A stretch of DNA of 64,000 nucleotides from Pararoseomonas baculiformis (GCF_017813395.1 NZ_JAGIZB010000023.1:1-64000); one strand, 5' to 3'. Numbered from the stretch's first letter, positions 52,980 through 61,630 are shown. The notes: a model not told the origin generated them from the sequence alone. Numbers and translations: made by a program.

Positions 52980-53786
52980 ATGAGCCAGGACGACGACATC
53001 TACGAGATCCACGCGGTGCGCTACGCACGCCATGACCGGCCCGCCCATGAGAATTTCATCGGCGGCGACCCGCATGACAACGCCCCCATGCCGCTGGACT
53101 ACTTCGTGTGGGCGATCATTGGGCGGAACCGGCACTTCGTGCTGGACACGGGCTTCGATGCCGCCATGGCCCGCAAGCGCGGGCGCGAGATGATCCGCAG
53201 CCCGGCCGAGGGCCTGGCCGCGCTCGGCCTGGACGTGGCGGCGGTGCCGGACGTCATCCTCTCCCACATGCATTACGACCATGCCGGCAACCATTCCATG
53301 TTCCCGTCCGCCCGATACCACATCCAGGACCGGGAGATGGCCTATTGCACCGGCCGCTGCATGTGCCACGGCGTGCTGCGCCAGCCCTTCGAGGCGGAGG
53401 ATGTCACCGCCATGGTCCACCGGATCTTCGAGGGACGGGCACGCTTCCATGATGGCAGCTCTGAAGTGGCGCCCGGCATCAGCGTCCATCATGTCGGCGG
53501 GCATTCGCTCGGCCTGCAGGTGGTGCGGGTGCGCACCCGGCGCGGCTGGGTCGTGCTGGCATCCGATGCCTCGCATTTCTACGCGAACTTCCAGCAGCGC
53601 CGCCCCTTTCCCATCGTCGCGGATGTCGCGCAGATGCTGGAAGGGTACGACACGCTGCACCGGCTCGCGACATCGCAGGATCACATCATTCCCGGTCATG
53701 ACCCGCTGGTGATGCAGCGCTACCCCGCCTCCCGTCCCGGGCTGGAAGGTATCGCCGTGCGGCTGGACGCGCCGCCCCTGGGCTGA
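52980..53786 (+). CDS. MBL-fold hydrolase, N-acyl-homoserine lactonase-like
   Basis: Metallo-beta-lactamase-fold protein, 268 aa, similar to the AHL lactonase family. The metal motif SHMHYDHAGN is at about residues 95-104, with further ligands VHHVGGHSLGL (about 168-178), the Asp in ASDASHFYANF and the final His in IPGHDPLV. It begins with MSQDDDIYEIHAVRYARHDR. Many such family members hydrolyse other lactones, so quorum quenching is not implied. It is in the same region as SDRs and Bug receptors and probably opens a lactone in that pathway. Confidence 0.85.
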   Translation: MSQDDDIYEIHAVRYARHDRPAHENFIGGDPHDNAPMPLDYFVWAIIGRNRHFVLDTGFDAAMARKRGREMIRSPAEGLAALGLDVAAVPDVILSHMHYDHAGNHSMFPSARYHIQDREMAYCTGRCMCHGVLRQPFEAEDVTAMVHRIFEGRARFHDGSSEVAPGISVHHVGGHSLGLQVVRVRTRRGWVVLASDASHFYANFQQRRPFPIVADVAQMLEGYDTLHRLATSQDHIIPGHDPLVMQRYPASRPGLEGIAVRLDAPPLG

Positions 53787-53796
53787 TCCAGCCGCC

Positions 53797-54567
53797 TCAC
53801 ACGGCCCGCACCCAACCGCCATCCACATCAAGGATCGCCCCCTGGATGTAGGACGCGTCGGGCCCAGCCAGGAAGGAGACGACGCCGGCGATCTCCTCCG
53901 GCTCCCCGAAGCGAGACACGCCGGTCTGGTCCGCCAGGGCGCGGGCGGCGTCCCCGGATTCCAGCCCCCGCTCCCGCGCGAGGGTTTCGATCCGCCCGGT
54001 CAGTCTCCCGGTCCGGATGCTGCCGGGATTGATGGCGTTCACGCGCACACCATCCGCCACGCCACGATCGGCCAGCGCCTTGGTCAGGTTCATCAGCGCG
54101 GCGTTCACGGACCCGCCGATGGTGAAATCGGCGCTTGCCACGCGCCCGCCGACCCCGGCGATCAGCACGGCGGATCCGCCGCTGGCGCGCAGATGCGGCC
54201 AGGCCGCGCGGCACAGCCGCACCGCGCCGAACAGCTTCAACCCATAGCCATCCATCCAAGCCGCGTCGTCCAGCGCCAGGAAGTCGCCACGCTGGGTGGC
54301 GCCCGCGCTGTGCACCAGTAGATCCAGGCCCCCGAACTGCCGGATGGCCGCTTCCACCGCCTCGGCCGCGGCCTCCGGGCGGGAGAGGTCGGTGGGGTGG
54401 GCAGCGCAGCCCGGCAACGCCGCAACCGCTTCCTCCAGCGCCGCGCCGGAGCGCGCCACCAGCATCACCCGCGCACCATCCGCGGCCAGCCGGCGCGCGA
54501 TGGCCAAGCCGATACCCCGGCTGGCGCCGCTCACCAATGCCCTCATGCCCTCAAGCCTGCGCTGCAT
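53797..54567 (-). CDS. SDR-family protein lacking the canonical YxxxK
   Basis: Short-chain dehydrogenase/reductase fold, 256 aa, with a good cofactor motif ALVSGASRGIGLAIARRL (about 9-26) and a NAG-like HSAGA (about 85-89). The catalytic region is abnormal: where YxxxK is expected, the alignment around NAALMNLTKALAD shows Gly and Asn in place of Tyr and Lys, and the usual Ser position reads AGVGG. The C-terminal GAILDVDGGWV is canonical. It may be a non-dehydrogenase or use different residues. The ATG at 54567 is 66 bases inside the open frame. It ends 11 bases from the convergent lactonase-like gene and is co-directional with the Bug gene at 54581. Confidence 0.8.
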   Translation of the reverse strand: MQRRLEGMRALVSGASRGIGLAIARRLAADGARVMLVARSGAALEEAVAALPGCAAHPTDLSRPEAAAEAVEAAIRQFGGLDLLVHSAGATQRGDFLALDDAAWMDGYGLKLFGAVRLCRAAWPHLRASGGSAVLIAGVGGRVASADFTIGGSVNAALMNLTKALADRGVADGVRVNAINPGSIRTGRLTGRIETLARERGLESGDAARALADQTGVSRFGEPEEIAGVVSFLAGPDASYIQGAILDVDGGWVRAV

Positions 54568-54580
54568 CGCCTGCCCTTCC

Positions 54581-55540
54581 CTATTCGAGGGTGATGCGCG
54601 CATCGCGCACCACGCGCCCGATCGCCTCCACATCGCGCGCGATAAGCTGGCCGAACTCGGCCGGCGTGCCCACCGCGACCTCCGCGCCCATCTCCAGCAG
54701 CCGCGCCCGTTCCGCCGGGGCCGAGAGAATAGCGGACATGGCCGCGTTCAGCCGCTCCACGGCGGCGGGCGCCATGTCCCTCGGGCCGATGCAGCCATAC
54801 CACTCGTCGATCGCGAAGCCGGGCAGCCCGGATTCCGCGATGGTCGGCAGATCGGGCAGGTAGCGCGCCCGCTGCGCGGAGGTGACGGCGATCGGCCGCA
54901 GGCTTCCATCCCGCACGAAAGGCAGGGTGGAGCTGGCATTCCCGAACATCAGGTGCAGGGAGCCGGCCACGAGGTCCGCCAGGGCCGGTCCGCCACCGCG
55001 ATAAGGGGCGTGGATCATGTTCGTGCCCGTGGCCAGCTTGAACATTTCGCCCGAGATATGCACGGCGGAGCCGATCCCTGGCGAGCCGAAGGACAGCTCG
55101 CCCGGCCGCTGCCGCGCCAGCGCGACCAGATCCGCCACCGAACGCACGGGCAGCGAGGGATGGACGACAAGGATATTGGCCACGCGCGAATGCAGCATGA
55201 TCGGCGTGACGTCCCGCAGCGGATCGTAGGATTGCCGCCGCATCAGGGCCATGGAGACGAGGGTGCTCGTCACCAGGCCGAATGTGTGGCCGTCATTCGG
55301 CGCGCGGATCAGCTCCGCCGCGCCGATCGCACCGGACGCCCCGCCCCGGTTCTCCACCACCACGGGCTGTCCGAGCGCGGCGCTGAGGGATGGCTGCATC
55401 TGCCGCGCCAGGATGTCCGCCCCACCACCGGGGGGCCAGGTGACGATCATGCGAATCGGGCGCGTTGGCCAGGCCTGTGCCCGGGCCAGGCGCGGCGCGG
55501 CCAGCATGGCCGCCCCCGCGAGCAAGGTCCTGCGTTCCAT
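54581..55540 (-). CDS. Bug/TctC-type receptor
   Basis: Periplasmic Bug receptor, 319 aa, with signal MERRTLLAGAAMLAAPRLARA. The blocks IRMIVTWPPGGGADILAR, VENRGGASGAIGA and NDGHTFGLV (a variant of the usual DGYT) are seen. It lies between two SDR genes on the same strand, with 13 and 45 base gaps, so a co-transcribed unit is likely. Confidence 0.92.
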   Translation of the reverse strand: MERRTLLAGAAMLAAPRLARAQAWPTRPIRMIVTWPPGGGADILARQMQPSLSAALGQPVVVENRGGASGAIGAAELIRAPNDGHTFGLVTSTLVSMALMRRQSYDPLRDVTPIMLHSRVANILVVHPSLPVRSVADLVALARQRPGELSFGSPGIGSAVHISGEMFKLATGTNMIHAPYRGGGPALADLVAGSLHLMFGNASSTLPFVRDGSLRPIAVTSAQRARYLPDLPTIAESGLPGFAIDEWYGCIGPRDMAPAAVERLNAAMSAILSAPAERARLLEMGAEVAVGTPAEFGQLIARDVEAIGRVVRDARITLE

Positions 55541-55585
55541 TCCTCGTTCCTCCCACGGCGCCGGTCTTCCGGTCGCCCGTTCACA

Positions 55586-56365
55586 TCAGCTTGCTGACCA
55601 TCCCCCATCCATCGGCAGCACGGCGCCCGTGACGTCGCGCCCCGATTCACTGCAGAGGAAGGCGACCATGTCGGCAACGGCCGTGGTTTCCACGAAGCGG
55701 CCGGTGGGCTGCTTGCCCCGCAGCACGGCGGCGGTCGCACCGTCCCGGTCGAGCCCATCGGCTTCCATCACGCCCTGGATGCGCTGGTCTATTCCAGGAG
55801 TGAGGCTGGTTCCCGGGCAGAGGGCGTTGCATGTGATGCCCATTCGCGCCGTCTCGATCGCAACCGCCCGGGTCAGGCCGATCAGCCCGGTCTTCGTCAC
55901 CACATAGCCCACGCGGTCCGGCGTGCCGATCAGCCCGTAGATCGAGGACATGTTGACGATCCGCCCCCAGCCGGCCGCCCGCATGGCCGGAAGCGCGAGG
56001 CGGATCGTGTGGAAGGCGGCGGAAAGGTTCACCGCGAGGTCCGCATCCCAGTGCTCCGGCGGCATGGCGTCCACCGGCGCGAAGTGTCGCGTGGCCGCGT
56101 TGTTGACCAGGATGTCCACGCGCCCCGCCTCGGCCATCAACACCTCGATCTGCGCGGGCTGCGCGAGATCAGCGCGGTGATAGGCCACATCCACGCCGAA
56201 ATCCCGCTCCAGCGCGGTCCGCGTCTCCTCGGCTTCCTCCGCCGGGGCGAGGCCGTGCAGCAGGATGTCGCACCCATCGGCGGCAAGGCGGCGTGCCACA
56301 GCCAGGCCAAGCCCGCCGGTGGAGCCGGTCACCAGGGCGAGGCGGCCGCGTAGCCCGGCCTTCAT
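55586..56365 (-). CDS. SDR-family oxidoreductase, 3-hydroxybutyrate dehydrogenase-like
   Basis: Short-chain dehydrogenase, 259 aa, close to 3-hydroxybutyrate dehydrogenase. The cofactor motif ALVTGSTGGLGLAVARRL is at about 10-27, NNAAT at about 87, the catalytic Ser in IVNMSSIYG and YVVTKTGLIGLTRAVA supplies Tyr and Lys. It ends GAVLPMDGGWSAS. The ATG at 56365 has GGAG upstream; a GTG eleven codons earlier is an alternative. It is divergent from the Bug gene at 56501 with a strong dyad between. Confidence 0.88.
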   Translation of the reverse strand: MKAGLRGRLALVTGSTGGLGLAVARRLAADGCDILLHGLAPAEEAEETRTALERDFGVDVAYHRADLAQPAQIEVLMAEAGRVDILVNNAATRHFAPVDAMPPEHWDADLAVNLSAAFHTIRLALPAMRAAGWGRIVNMSSIYGLIGTPDRVGYVVTKTGLIGLTRAVAIETARMGITCNALCPGTSLTPGIDQRIQGVMEADGLDRDGATAAVLRGKQPTGRFVETTAVADMVAFLCSESGRDVTGAVLPMDGGWSAS

Positions 56366-56427
56366 GCCGCTCCGCACCGGTCTCTGCCGCGCCTCCACGC
56401 CATTGACCCTTCCCCCCGATCAGTCCC

Positions 56428-56449
56428 ATCGTGATATCGATAACACGAT
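56428..56449. promoter_or_regulatory. LacI-type operator candidate (copy 2)
   Basis: ATCGTGATATCGATAACACGAT is palindromic over 22 bp with only one mismatched pair, and its TGATATCGATAACA core resembles the dyad at 51888. It lies between the divergent SDR (start 56365) and Bug (start 56501) genes. Confidence 0.6.
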
Positions 56450-56500
56450 GCTGCCGCAAGCGCTCGTCCAGCCGCAGGGGCGCCAGGAGGAGGAAACGCC

Positions 56501-57475
56501 ATGACCGGAATGCCGCGCCGCCATCTGCTCGCCGCCTTGCCAGCCGCGCTCGCCGCGCCGGGTGTTCTGAAGGCACAACCTGCCTGGCCACAGCGGACGG
56601 TCCGCCTGATCGTGCCCTATGCGGCGGGCGGCGGGACCGACATCTTCGCGCGCTCCCTCACCGATGGCCTGTCGCAGGTGCTCGGCCAGACCGTGCTGGT
56701 GGAGAACAGGCCCGGGGCGAATGGCTCCATCGGCTCGGAGGTCGCCGCGCGGGCCGAGGCGGATGGCTACCTGTTCCTGGTCGATACGGGCAGCCACATC
56801 ATGAACAGCTATGTGATGCCGAACCTTCCCTACCAGCCCCTGCGGGATTTCGCCCCGGTCTCACTTCTCTCACGCTATCCGCTGCTGCTGACCGCCTCGA
56901 ACGCCGTGCCCTTCCGGGACGTTCGAGGGCTGATCGCCGCGGCCAAGGCGGCGCCGCGGACGATCGGCTTTGGCACCTCGGATGCTGCGATCTCCTATGC
57001 GGGCAACCTCTTCACCCGCCTGGCCGGGATCGAGATGGTCGAAATCCCCTATCGTGGCGCCGCGCCCATCCTGAACGACCTAGTGGCCGGCCATCTGCCG
57101 ACGGGGTGGAACAGCACGGTCGCGGCCACGCAGCACCTCTCGGCCGGCCGCATCCGGGCGCTCGGCGTCACCACCACCGCGCGCACGCCGCTGCTGCCGG
57201 AAGTGCCCACCCTGGCGGAGGCCGGGGTGCCCGGCTACGAATTCGCGGGCTGGTACGCGATGGTCGGCCCCGCCGCCCTTCCCGCCCCGATCGCCGCGCG
57301 GATGCATGACGCGCTGGCCAGGACCATGGGCATGCCGCGCGTTCGGGAACGTCTGGCCGGCATCGGCGCCGATCTCGGTATCCTCGGCCCCGCCGAACTC
57401 GCCGCCTTCCTGCGCGAGGATGACGCGCGCTGGGCCAAGGCCGCCCGCGACGGCCTGATCACCCGGGCGCTTTAG
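56501..57475 (+). CDS. Bug/TctC-type receptor
   Basis: Periplasmic Bug receptor, 324 aa. Its signal is MPRRHLLAALPAALAAPGVLKA; VRLIVPYAAGGGTDIFAR, VENRPGANGSIG and ADGYLFLVDT (a DGYT variant) follow. GGAGGAAACGCC precedes the ATG. It is followed after two bases by the MmgE/PrpD gene, so both are co-transcribed, and the near-palindrome upstream suggests LacI control. Confidence 0.92.
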   Translation: MTGMPRRHLLAALPAALAAPGVLKAQPAWPQRTVRLIVPYAAGGGTDIFARSLTDGLSQVLGQTVLVENRPGANGSIGSEVAARAEADGYLFLVDTGSHIMNSYVMPNLPYQPLRDFAPVSLLSRYPLLLTASNAVPFRDVRGLIAAAKAAPRTIGFGTSDAAISYAGNLFTRLAGIEMVEIPYRGAAPILNDLVAGHLPTGWNSTVAATQHLSAGRIRALGVTTTARTPLLPEVPTLAEAGVPGYEFAGWYAMVGPAALPAPIAARMHDALARTMGMPRVRERLAGIGADLGILGPAELAAFLREDDARWAKAARDGLITRAL

Positions 57476-57477
57476 GG

Positions 57478-58836
57478 ATGAGCGGCGAGCCGGTGCCCCG
57501 CTACGCCGGGGAAGCGCTGGGGGCCTTCATCGCGGAATCCCGTTGGGAGGACATCACGCCCGCCCTGCGCCATGAGGCCAGGCGTTCGCTCCTGAACTTC
57601 TTCGGCGGCGCGCTGGGCGTTGCGCGTGATCCGGCCGTGGAGACGGCCCTGCGGGTGATCGCGCCCTTCTCGGGCCCCGAGCGCGTCACCGTCATCGGCC
57701 GGCCGGAGAGGCTGGACGCGATGGGCGCCTCCTTCGTGAACACCATCGCCGCCAACCTGCTGGACTATGACGACACGCATCTGGAAACGGTGATCCACCC
57801 CACCGCTCCCGTCGCGCCGCCCCTGCTGGCCCTGGCCGAGCTACACGGCCTCGGCGGCGCGGCGCTGCTGCACGCCTTCATCCTCGGCGCGGAGGTGGAG
57901 TGCCGGATCGGCGCCGCCGTCTCTCCGGGGCATTACGACAGGGGATGGCACATCACCTCCACAGCCGGTGTCTTTGGCGCGGCGGCAGGTTGTGCGCGGC
58001 TCCTGGGGCTGGATGCGGGGCAGTGCTGGCACGCGCTGGGCATCGCCGCCAGCCAGTCAGCCGGGCTGGTCGAAAACCTTCCGAGCGCGGCAAAAAACGT
58101 GGGCATGGGCAATGCCGCACGGAACGGGCTGCTCGCCGCGCTCCTTGCCCAGGCCGGATACGAGGCCGCCCCGGCCGCCATCGAAGGTCCGCTCGGCTGG
58201 GCGAGGGCCATGGGGGATGAGCCGAAGCTGTCACGGATCATCGGCGGCCTCGGCACCCACTGGGAGTTCGCCCGCAACACCTACAAGCCCTATCCCGCGG
58301 GCATCGTGTTCCACGCCGTCATCGACGCCTGCCTGGAGCTGCGCGACCGCGTACCGCCGGCACGCATCGCCTCCATTCTCGTGGAAGGGGATCAGTTGCT
58401 GCTCGACCGCGGCGATCGCCCCTTGCGGAGCGAGCGCGACTGCCGGGTGAGCATCCATCACAGCGCGGCGGTGGCGCTGCTGCGCGGCTCGGCCGGGGTC
58501 GCCGATTTCTCCGGGGCAGCCTTGAATGACCCGGCGGTCGCCGCGCTGCGGACGAAGGTGACGGCAGGGCTTGATTCCAACCTGCCGCGCGGCGCGGCGC
58601 GGGTGACGCTGCGCGATTCCTCTGGCCAGACCTTCGCCGCTCTTGTCGAATACCCTCGCGGCAGCGCCGCCCGCCCCCTCACCGATCGCGAACTGGAAGC
58701 GAAATTCCGGGACAATGCAGGGCTCGGTGGACTGCAGGGGCAAGCAGAGGAATGGATCGGCAGGATCTGGGCGCTGGAGCAAACGGAAAGCCTTGGTCCG
58801 CTCCTCCGTTCAATGGGAGATTGCAGCGGCCGATAA
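57478..58836 (+). CDS. MmgE/PrpD family protein
   Basis: Protein of 452 aa in the MmgE/PrpD (2-methylcitrate dehydratase-like) family. It is recognisable by the mostly helical N-terminal domain with ARRSLLNFFGGALGVARDPAV (about 30-50) and NTIAANLLDYDDTHLETVIHPTAPVAPPLLALAE (about 87-120), and by NTYKPYPAGIVFHAVIDACLEL (about 268-290). Family members dehydrate methylcitrate, cis-aconitate or related tricarboxylates and some decarboxylate or isomerise. It starts two bases after the Bug gene's stop, so receptor and enzyme likely share a tricarboxylate-like substrate. Confidence 0.87.
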   Translation: MSGEPVPRYAGEALGAFIAESRWEDITPALRHEARRSLLNFFGGALGVARDPAVETALRVIAPFSGPERVTVIGRPERLDAMGASFVNTIAANLLDYDDTHLETVIHPTAPVAPPLLALAELHGLGGAALLHAFILGAEVECRIGAAVSPGHYDRGWHITSTAGVFGAAAGCARLLGLDAGQCWHALGIAASQSAGLVENLPSAAKNVGMGNAARNGLLAALLAQAGYEAAPAAIEGPLGWARAMGDEPKLSRIIGGLGTHWEFARNTYKPYPAGIVFHAVIDACLELRDRVPPARIASILVEGDQLLLDRGDRPLRSERDCRVSIHHSAAVALLRGSAGVADFSGAALNDPAVAALRTKVTAGLDSNLPRGAARVTLRDSSGQTFAALVEYPRGSAARPLTDRELEAKFRDNAGLGGLQGQAEEWIGRIWALEQTESLGPLLRSMGDCSGR

Positions 58837-58967
58837 CGCAAGGCCCGTGCGAGCAGGCGGTGCTGAAAGCCGCCTCTTCATGGTGCGACCTGATCGCGTG
58901 GTCGGTCCGGCTGTTGAAACGCCCACAAGCTCCACCCGGGCCCGGACACCCCTTCCCGCCCCGCTGC

Positions 58968-59309
58968 TCACCGGCCCTTGCGCAACCTCCGGCTGAAGCC
59001 GGCCTCGATCTCGCGCAGGCCAGCCCGCGGCTCCAGCGGAACCGGTACGCCGTGCCGGTCGCAGGGCGCGACGATGCTGCGCGGAATGCCGAGCAGGCGC
59101 TGAAGAGCGGAATGCCGCCGTTCCGAATAGCCGGCGAGTTGAAGATCGAGCCGGCCGCCGAAGCCGCGCTCCACGGCAATGACGGCGCCCCAATCCCCGA
59201 TCTTTCCCATCGCGCCGTCGCCTGTCTCGTCCATACGGAGCCGCACGAGATCGCCGACCTCGTACTGCGTCACATAGGCCCGGCCGTCATGATCGTAGCC
59301 GATCAGCAT
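58968..59309 (-). CDS. small paralogous protein A, unknown
   Basis: A 113-aa soluble protein of unknown family. The conserved block, GDLVRLRMDETGDGAMGKIGDWGAVIAV (about residues 19-46) and RLDLQLAGYSERRHSALQRLLGIPRSIV (about 53-80), recurs in the next gene with about two thirds identity over 100 residues by eye. The beta-rich GDLVRL..WGAVIAV part suggests a small SH3-like or KOW-like barrel. The ATG at 59309 has GGAAG upstream; the frame runs longer. The gene at 59422 is its probable duplicate. Confidence 0.7.
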   Translation of the reverse strand: MLIGYDHDGRAYVTQYEVGDLVRLRMDETGDGAMGKIGDWGAVIAVERGFGGRLDLQLAGYSERRHSALQRLLGIPRSIVAPCDRHGVPVPLEPRAGLREIEAGFSRRLRKGR

Positions 59310-59421
59310 CGCCCAGCTTCCGCTGGAAGCTGGCACATGCCGCTCCAGCCTCCAGCATTGCCTCCGAAAGCGGGCGGCAGTGCCCGTGACGAGCGGGGGA
59401 TGCGCCGCTGTGCCCGCGCCA

Positions 59422-59865
59422 CTAGGACAGGCCGAAACTGCGGGCGGCCAAGGCTGCCGCCGCCGCGAGCAGCAGGGCGGCGCTGCCGAGGGCAATGGAC
59501 GCCGCCCATGCGGGCATCCCCGCGCGCTGAACAGGCCGGTGCTGCCGCTCGGCGCCCTGGTGGGACTTACGAAGCCCTTGCCGGGGTGGAAGGGGAACCG
59601 GGGCCCCGTTTCGGTCGCAGGGAATGACGATGCTGCGCGGGATGCCCACAAGCCGTTGCAGGGTCGCGTTCCGCCGCTCCGAAAATCCCGCCAGCTGCAT
59701 GTCGAGCCGCGCGGCGGGATGGCCGTGCACAGCGATCACCGCGCCCCAATGGCCTGCCTTGCCCATCGCATTCTCGCCGGCCTCGTCGATCCTCAGGCGG
59801 ACGAGGTCGCCGGGCTCATACTCGGCCACATAGGGCCGGTCGTCAGCGTGATACCTGACCTGCAT
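59422..59865 (-). CDS. small paralogous protein B, with C-terminal membrane helix
   Basis: A 147-aa paralog of the gene at 58968. The first ~100 residues match it (YEPGDLVRLRIDEAGENAMGKAGHWGAVIAV.. then RLDMQLAGFSERRNATLQRLVGIPRSIV). It has an extra tail with a basic stretch and a C-terminal membrane helix (ASIALGSAALLLAAAAALAARSF), so it is probably tail-anchored while A is soluble. The two genes are 112 bases apart and in the same direction, a tandem duplication that has since diverged. Confidence 0.7.
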   Translation of the reverse strand: MQVRYHADDRPYVAEYEPGDLVRLRIDEAGENAMGKAGHWGAVIAVHGHPAARLDMQLAGFSERRNATLQRLVGIPRSIVIPCDRNGAPVPLPPRQGLRKSHQGAERQHRPVQRAGMPAWAASIALGSAALLLAAAAALAARSFGLS

Positions 59866-59951
59866 CTGCCTTTCCCGATGGCGACGCTGCCGTCGTCACC
59901 GTCAGGATAGACAGCGTTTCCCTAACCAAAGGCTGACAGGACGGCAGGAGG

Positions 59952-60320
59952 TCAGGAGCGCCGGTAGGCCAGCCCGGGCGGCCGCTTCTCCTCGAACTCC
60001 ACCGCCGCCAGGGCCGCGCCGATGGTAGCGAAGACTCCCGCTGGCCGCGCCGAAGGCATGCGCGTCAGGACCAGCCCGTCAGGCTGCCTTGAAACAAGCC
60101 ATGCGAGGGAGAGCTCCTCCTCCCGCACCCCGCGGCTGGATGGGGTAACGAGACCGAGCCACGCCTCCCCATCCTCGCTCATATGCGCTTCCGCCCGCCA
60201 CGAGCCGCCCCAGCTGGCCATGAGCCGCGCAGCCCAGGCCGCTGCTTCTGACCTTTCCCGCTGGCTGATGCCTGCCGGAGACGGCGCGGGACGCGGGAAT
60301 GGGATGATGATGGCGGACAA
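59952..60320 (-). CDS. hypothetical protein, 122 aa
   Basis: Unknown 122-aa protein, no membrane helix. A Pro-rich start (IIIPFPRPAPSPAGISQRERSEAAAWAARLMASWGGSWRAEA) is followed by a beta-like region (DGEAWLGLVTPSSRGVREEELSLAWLVSRQPDGLVLTR). The start is a TTG, preceded by GGA; start certainty is low. It precedes the two paralogous small genes on the same strand, with about 90 bases between, and may be co-transcribed with them. Confidence 0.5.
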   Translation of the reverse strand: MSAIIIPFPRPAPSPAGISQRERSEAAAWAARLMASWGGSWRAEAHMSEDGEAWLGLVTPSSRGVREEELSLAWLVSRQPDGLVLTRMPSARPAGVFATIGAALAAVEFEEKRPPGLAYRRS

Positions 60321-60478
60321 GGCTTGAGTTCCGGGCGGCGGGGACCGCGATTGGCGCTTCCACAGCCGGCCACATCACGGAGTCGTGAGTCAAGCCAATT
60401 CGCAGCCCTTGCCGTCCGCGCTGCGTGCTTTGCAGCTGCATGTGGCGCGCCCGGAACAGGCCCGCTGCCCATTCCAGG

Positions 60479-61630
60479 TCAGGGCGCCTCCGCCACATCT
60501 TCCCCGGCCGCGAGCCTGGCCAGCACGCGGTCGCGCAGCTGGATATTCTGCGCCAGCCCCGGCTCCAGTTCCACGGTCCTGGTGATTACCTCTAGGGCGC
60601 GCTCGAGCCGCCCTGCAGCCAGGAGAGCAGTCACGAGGACTCGCTGGAGATCGGTGGTCTGCGGGCGCAACCGCATGGCCTGCTCGCCGGCCCCCACCGC
60701 CTCATCCAGCATCCCCATGGCTCGGTAAGCATGGCAGAGCCCGCGATACGGTGCGGCGCTTTGCGGGGCCAGCTCCGCAGCCCGCTGGAATACCTCCAGT
60801 GCCTGCCCAGCGTCACGCTCCCGCAACAGCGCATTGCCGTAGTCCAACAGGATCACGGCGTCATTCGGCCGCAGCGCCGCGGCACGGCGGTAGAGCTCCA
60901 GCGTGAACCCGCGCCTCCTTACGTGGGCGGACCGGCCGAGTTGGTGCCAGTAATTGCCCGAGAGAGCCCGGCGCTCGCGCACCAGGGCACGATATCCCTG
61001 GCCGGTCAGAGATCCGTCCAGAGCCCTGAGCACGAGATTCTGCAGCAGGCCGGCCTGGAGCAGGAAATGTCCGATCGCATGCCCTGCCGCCGGTGTGCGG
61101 AAGAGTTCGGTACCGGGGATGCGGGCGAAAAGCTCCGCATGGGCCCGGTCGGGCGTCAGCGTGTCATAGACGAGGATCTTGCGCGCGCTCAGGGAGACCT
61201 GTGGGGCGAGATCGTCGTGCAGGAACTTGAGACGGCTGGCCTCGGTGCGCCACCGCGTCTCACTCGGTGGCTTGGCCGGGTCGATGGTAAACTGGGGGGC
61301 CAGCATGAGGACCGTGTCGGCCATGAGGCTCCGTGAATGGAGCGCCGCGCCGAAGCCGCCCATGCTCGCGCCATAGGTCATGAGCGTTTCGGGGCGAATG
61401 GCGGCAAGGTATCGCTGTGCCGCCTCCACGCCCCAGCGGCATCCCTCAGGCTGCCACCAATGGTTCCACTTGGCCACGAAGTAGACGCCAGTGATCTCCC
61501 GACTGTCGAGGAAATCCTTGCCGAAGGGACGCTCATGTTCGTTCAGGGATGAGAAGGTGACGACCGCGCGGGAAGAGCCGAAACGATGGGCCACGACCCT
61601 GACATCGTTATCTTCGTAGAGTTCCTCCAT
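60479..61630 (-). CDS. alpha/beta-hydrolase and TPR fusion protein
   Basis: A 383-aa two-domain protein. The first part (about residues 1-215) looks like an alpha/beta hydrolase: TYGASMGGFGAALHSR (about 85-100) provides the nucleophile elbow G-x-S-x-G-G, and a GHAIGHFLLQAG segment near 182 can provide the His. The second part (about 222-370) holds two to three TPR-like repeats (YRRAAALRPNDAVILLDYGNALLRERDAGQALEVFQRAAELAPQ..). The combination suggests a peptide- or polysaccharide-linked hydrolase in a protein complex; the function is not known. It is divergent from the large glycosyltransferase gene. Confidence 0.75.
   Translation of the reverse strand: MEELYEDNDVRVVAHRFGSSRAVVTFSSLNEHERPFGKDFLDSREITGVYFVAKWNHWWQPEGCRWGVEAAQRYLAAIRPETLMTYGASMGGFGAALHSRSLMADTVLMLAPQFTIDPAKPPSETRWRTEASRLKFLHDDLAPQVSLSARKILVYDTLTPDRAHAELFARIPGTELFRTPAAGHAIGHFLLQAGLLQNLVLRALDGSLTGQGYRALVRERRALSGNYWHQLGRSAHVRRRGFTLELYRRAAALRPNDAVILLDYGNALLRERDAGQALEVFQRAAELAPQSAAPYRGLCHAYRAMGMLDEAVGAGEQAMRLRPQTTDLQRVLVTALLAAGRLERALEVITRTVELEPGLAQNIQLRDRVLARLAAGEDVAEAP

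Noticed and set aside
52980-53786. Quorum quenching by the AHL-lactonase-like protein
   Set aside because: The fold and metal motif fit, but many relatives act on other lactones and no quorum-sensing genes are nearby, so the role is not claimed.
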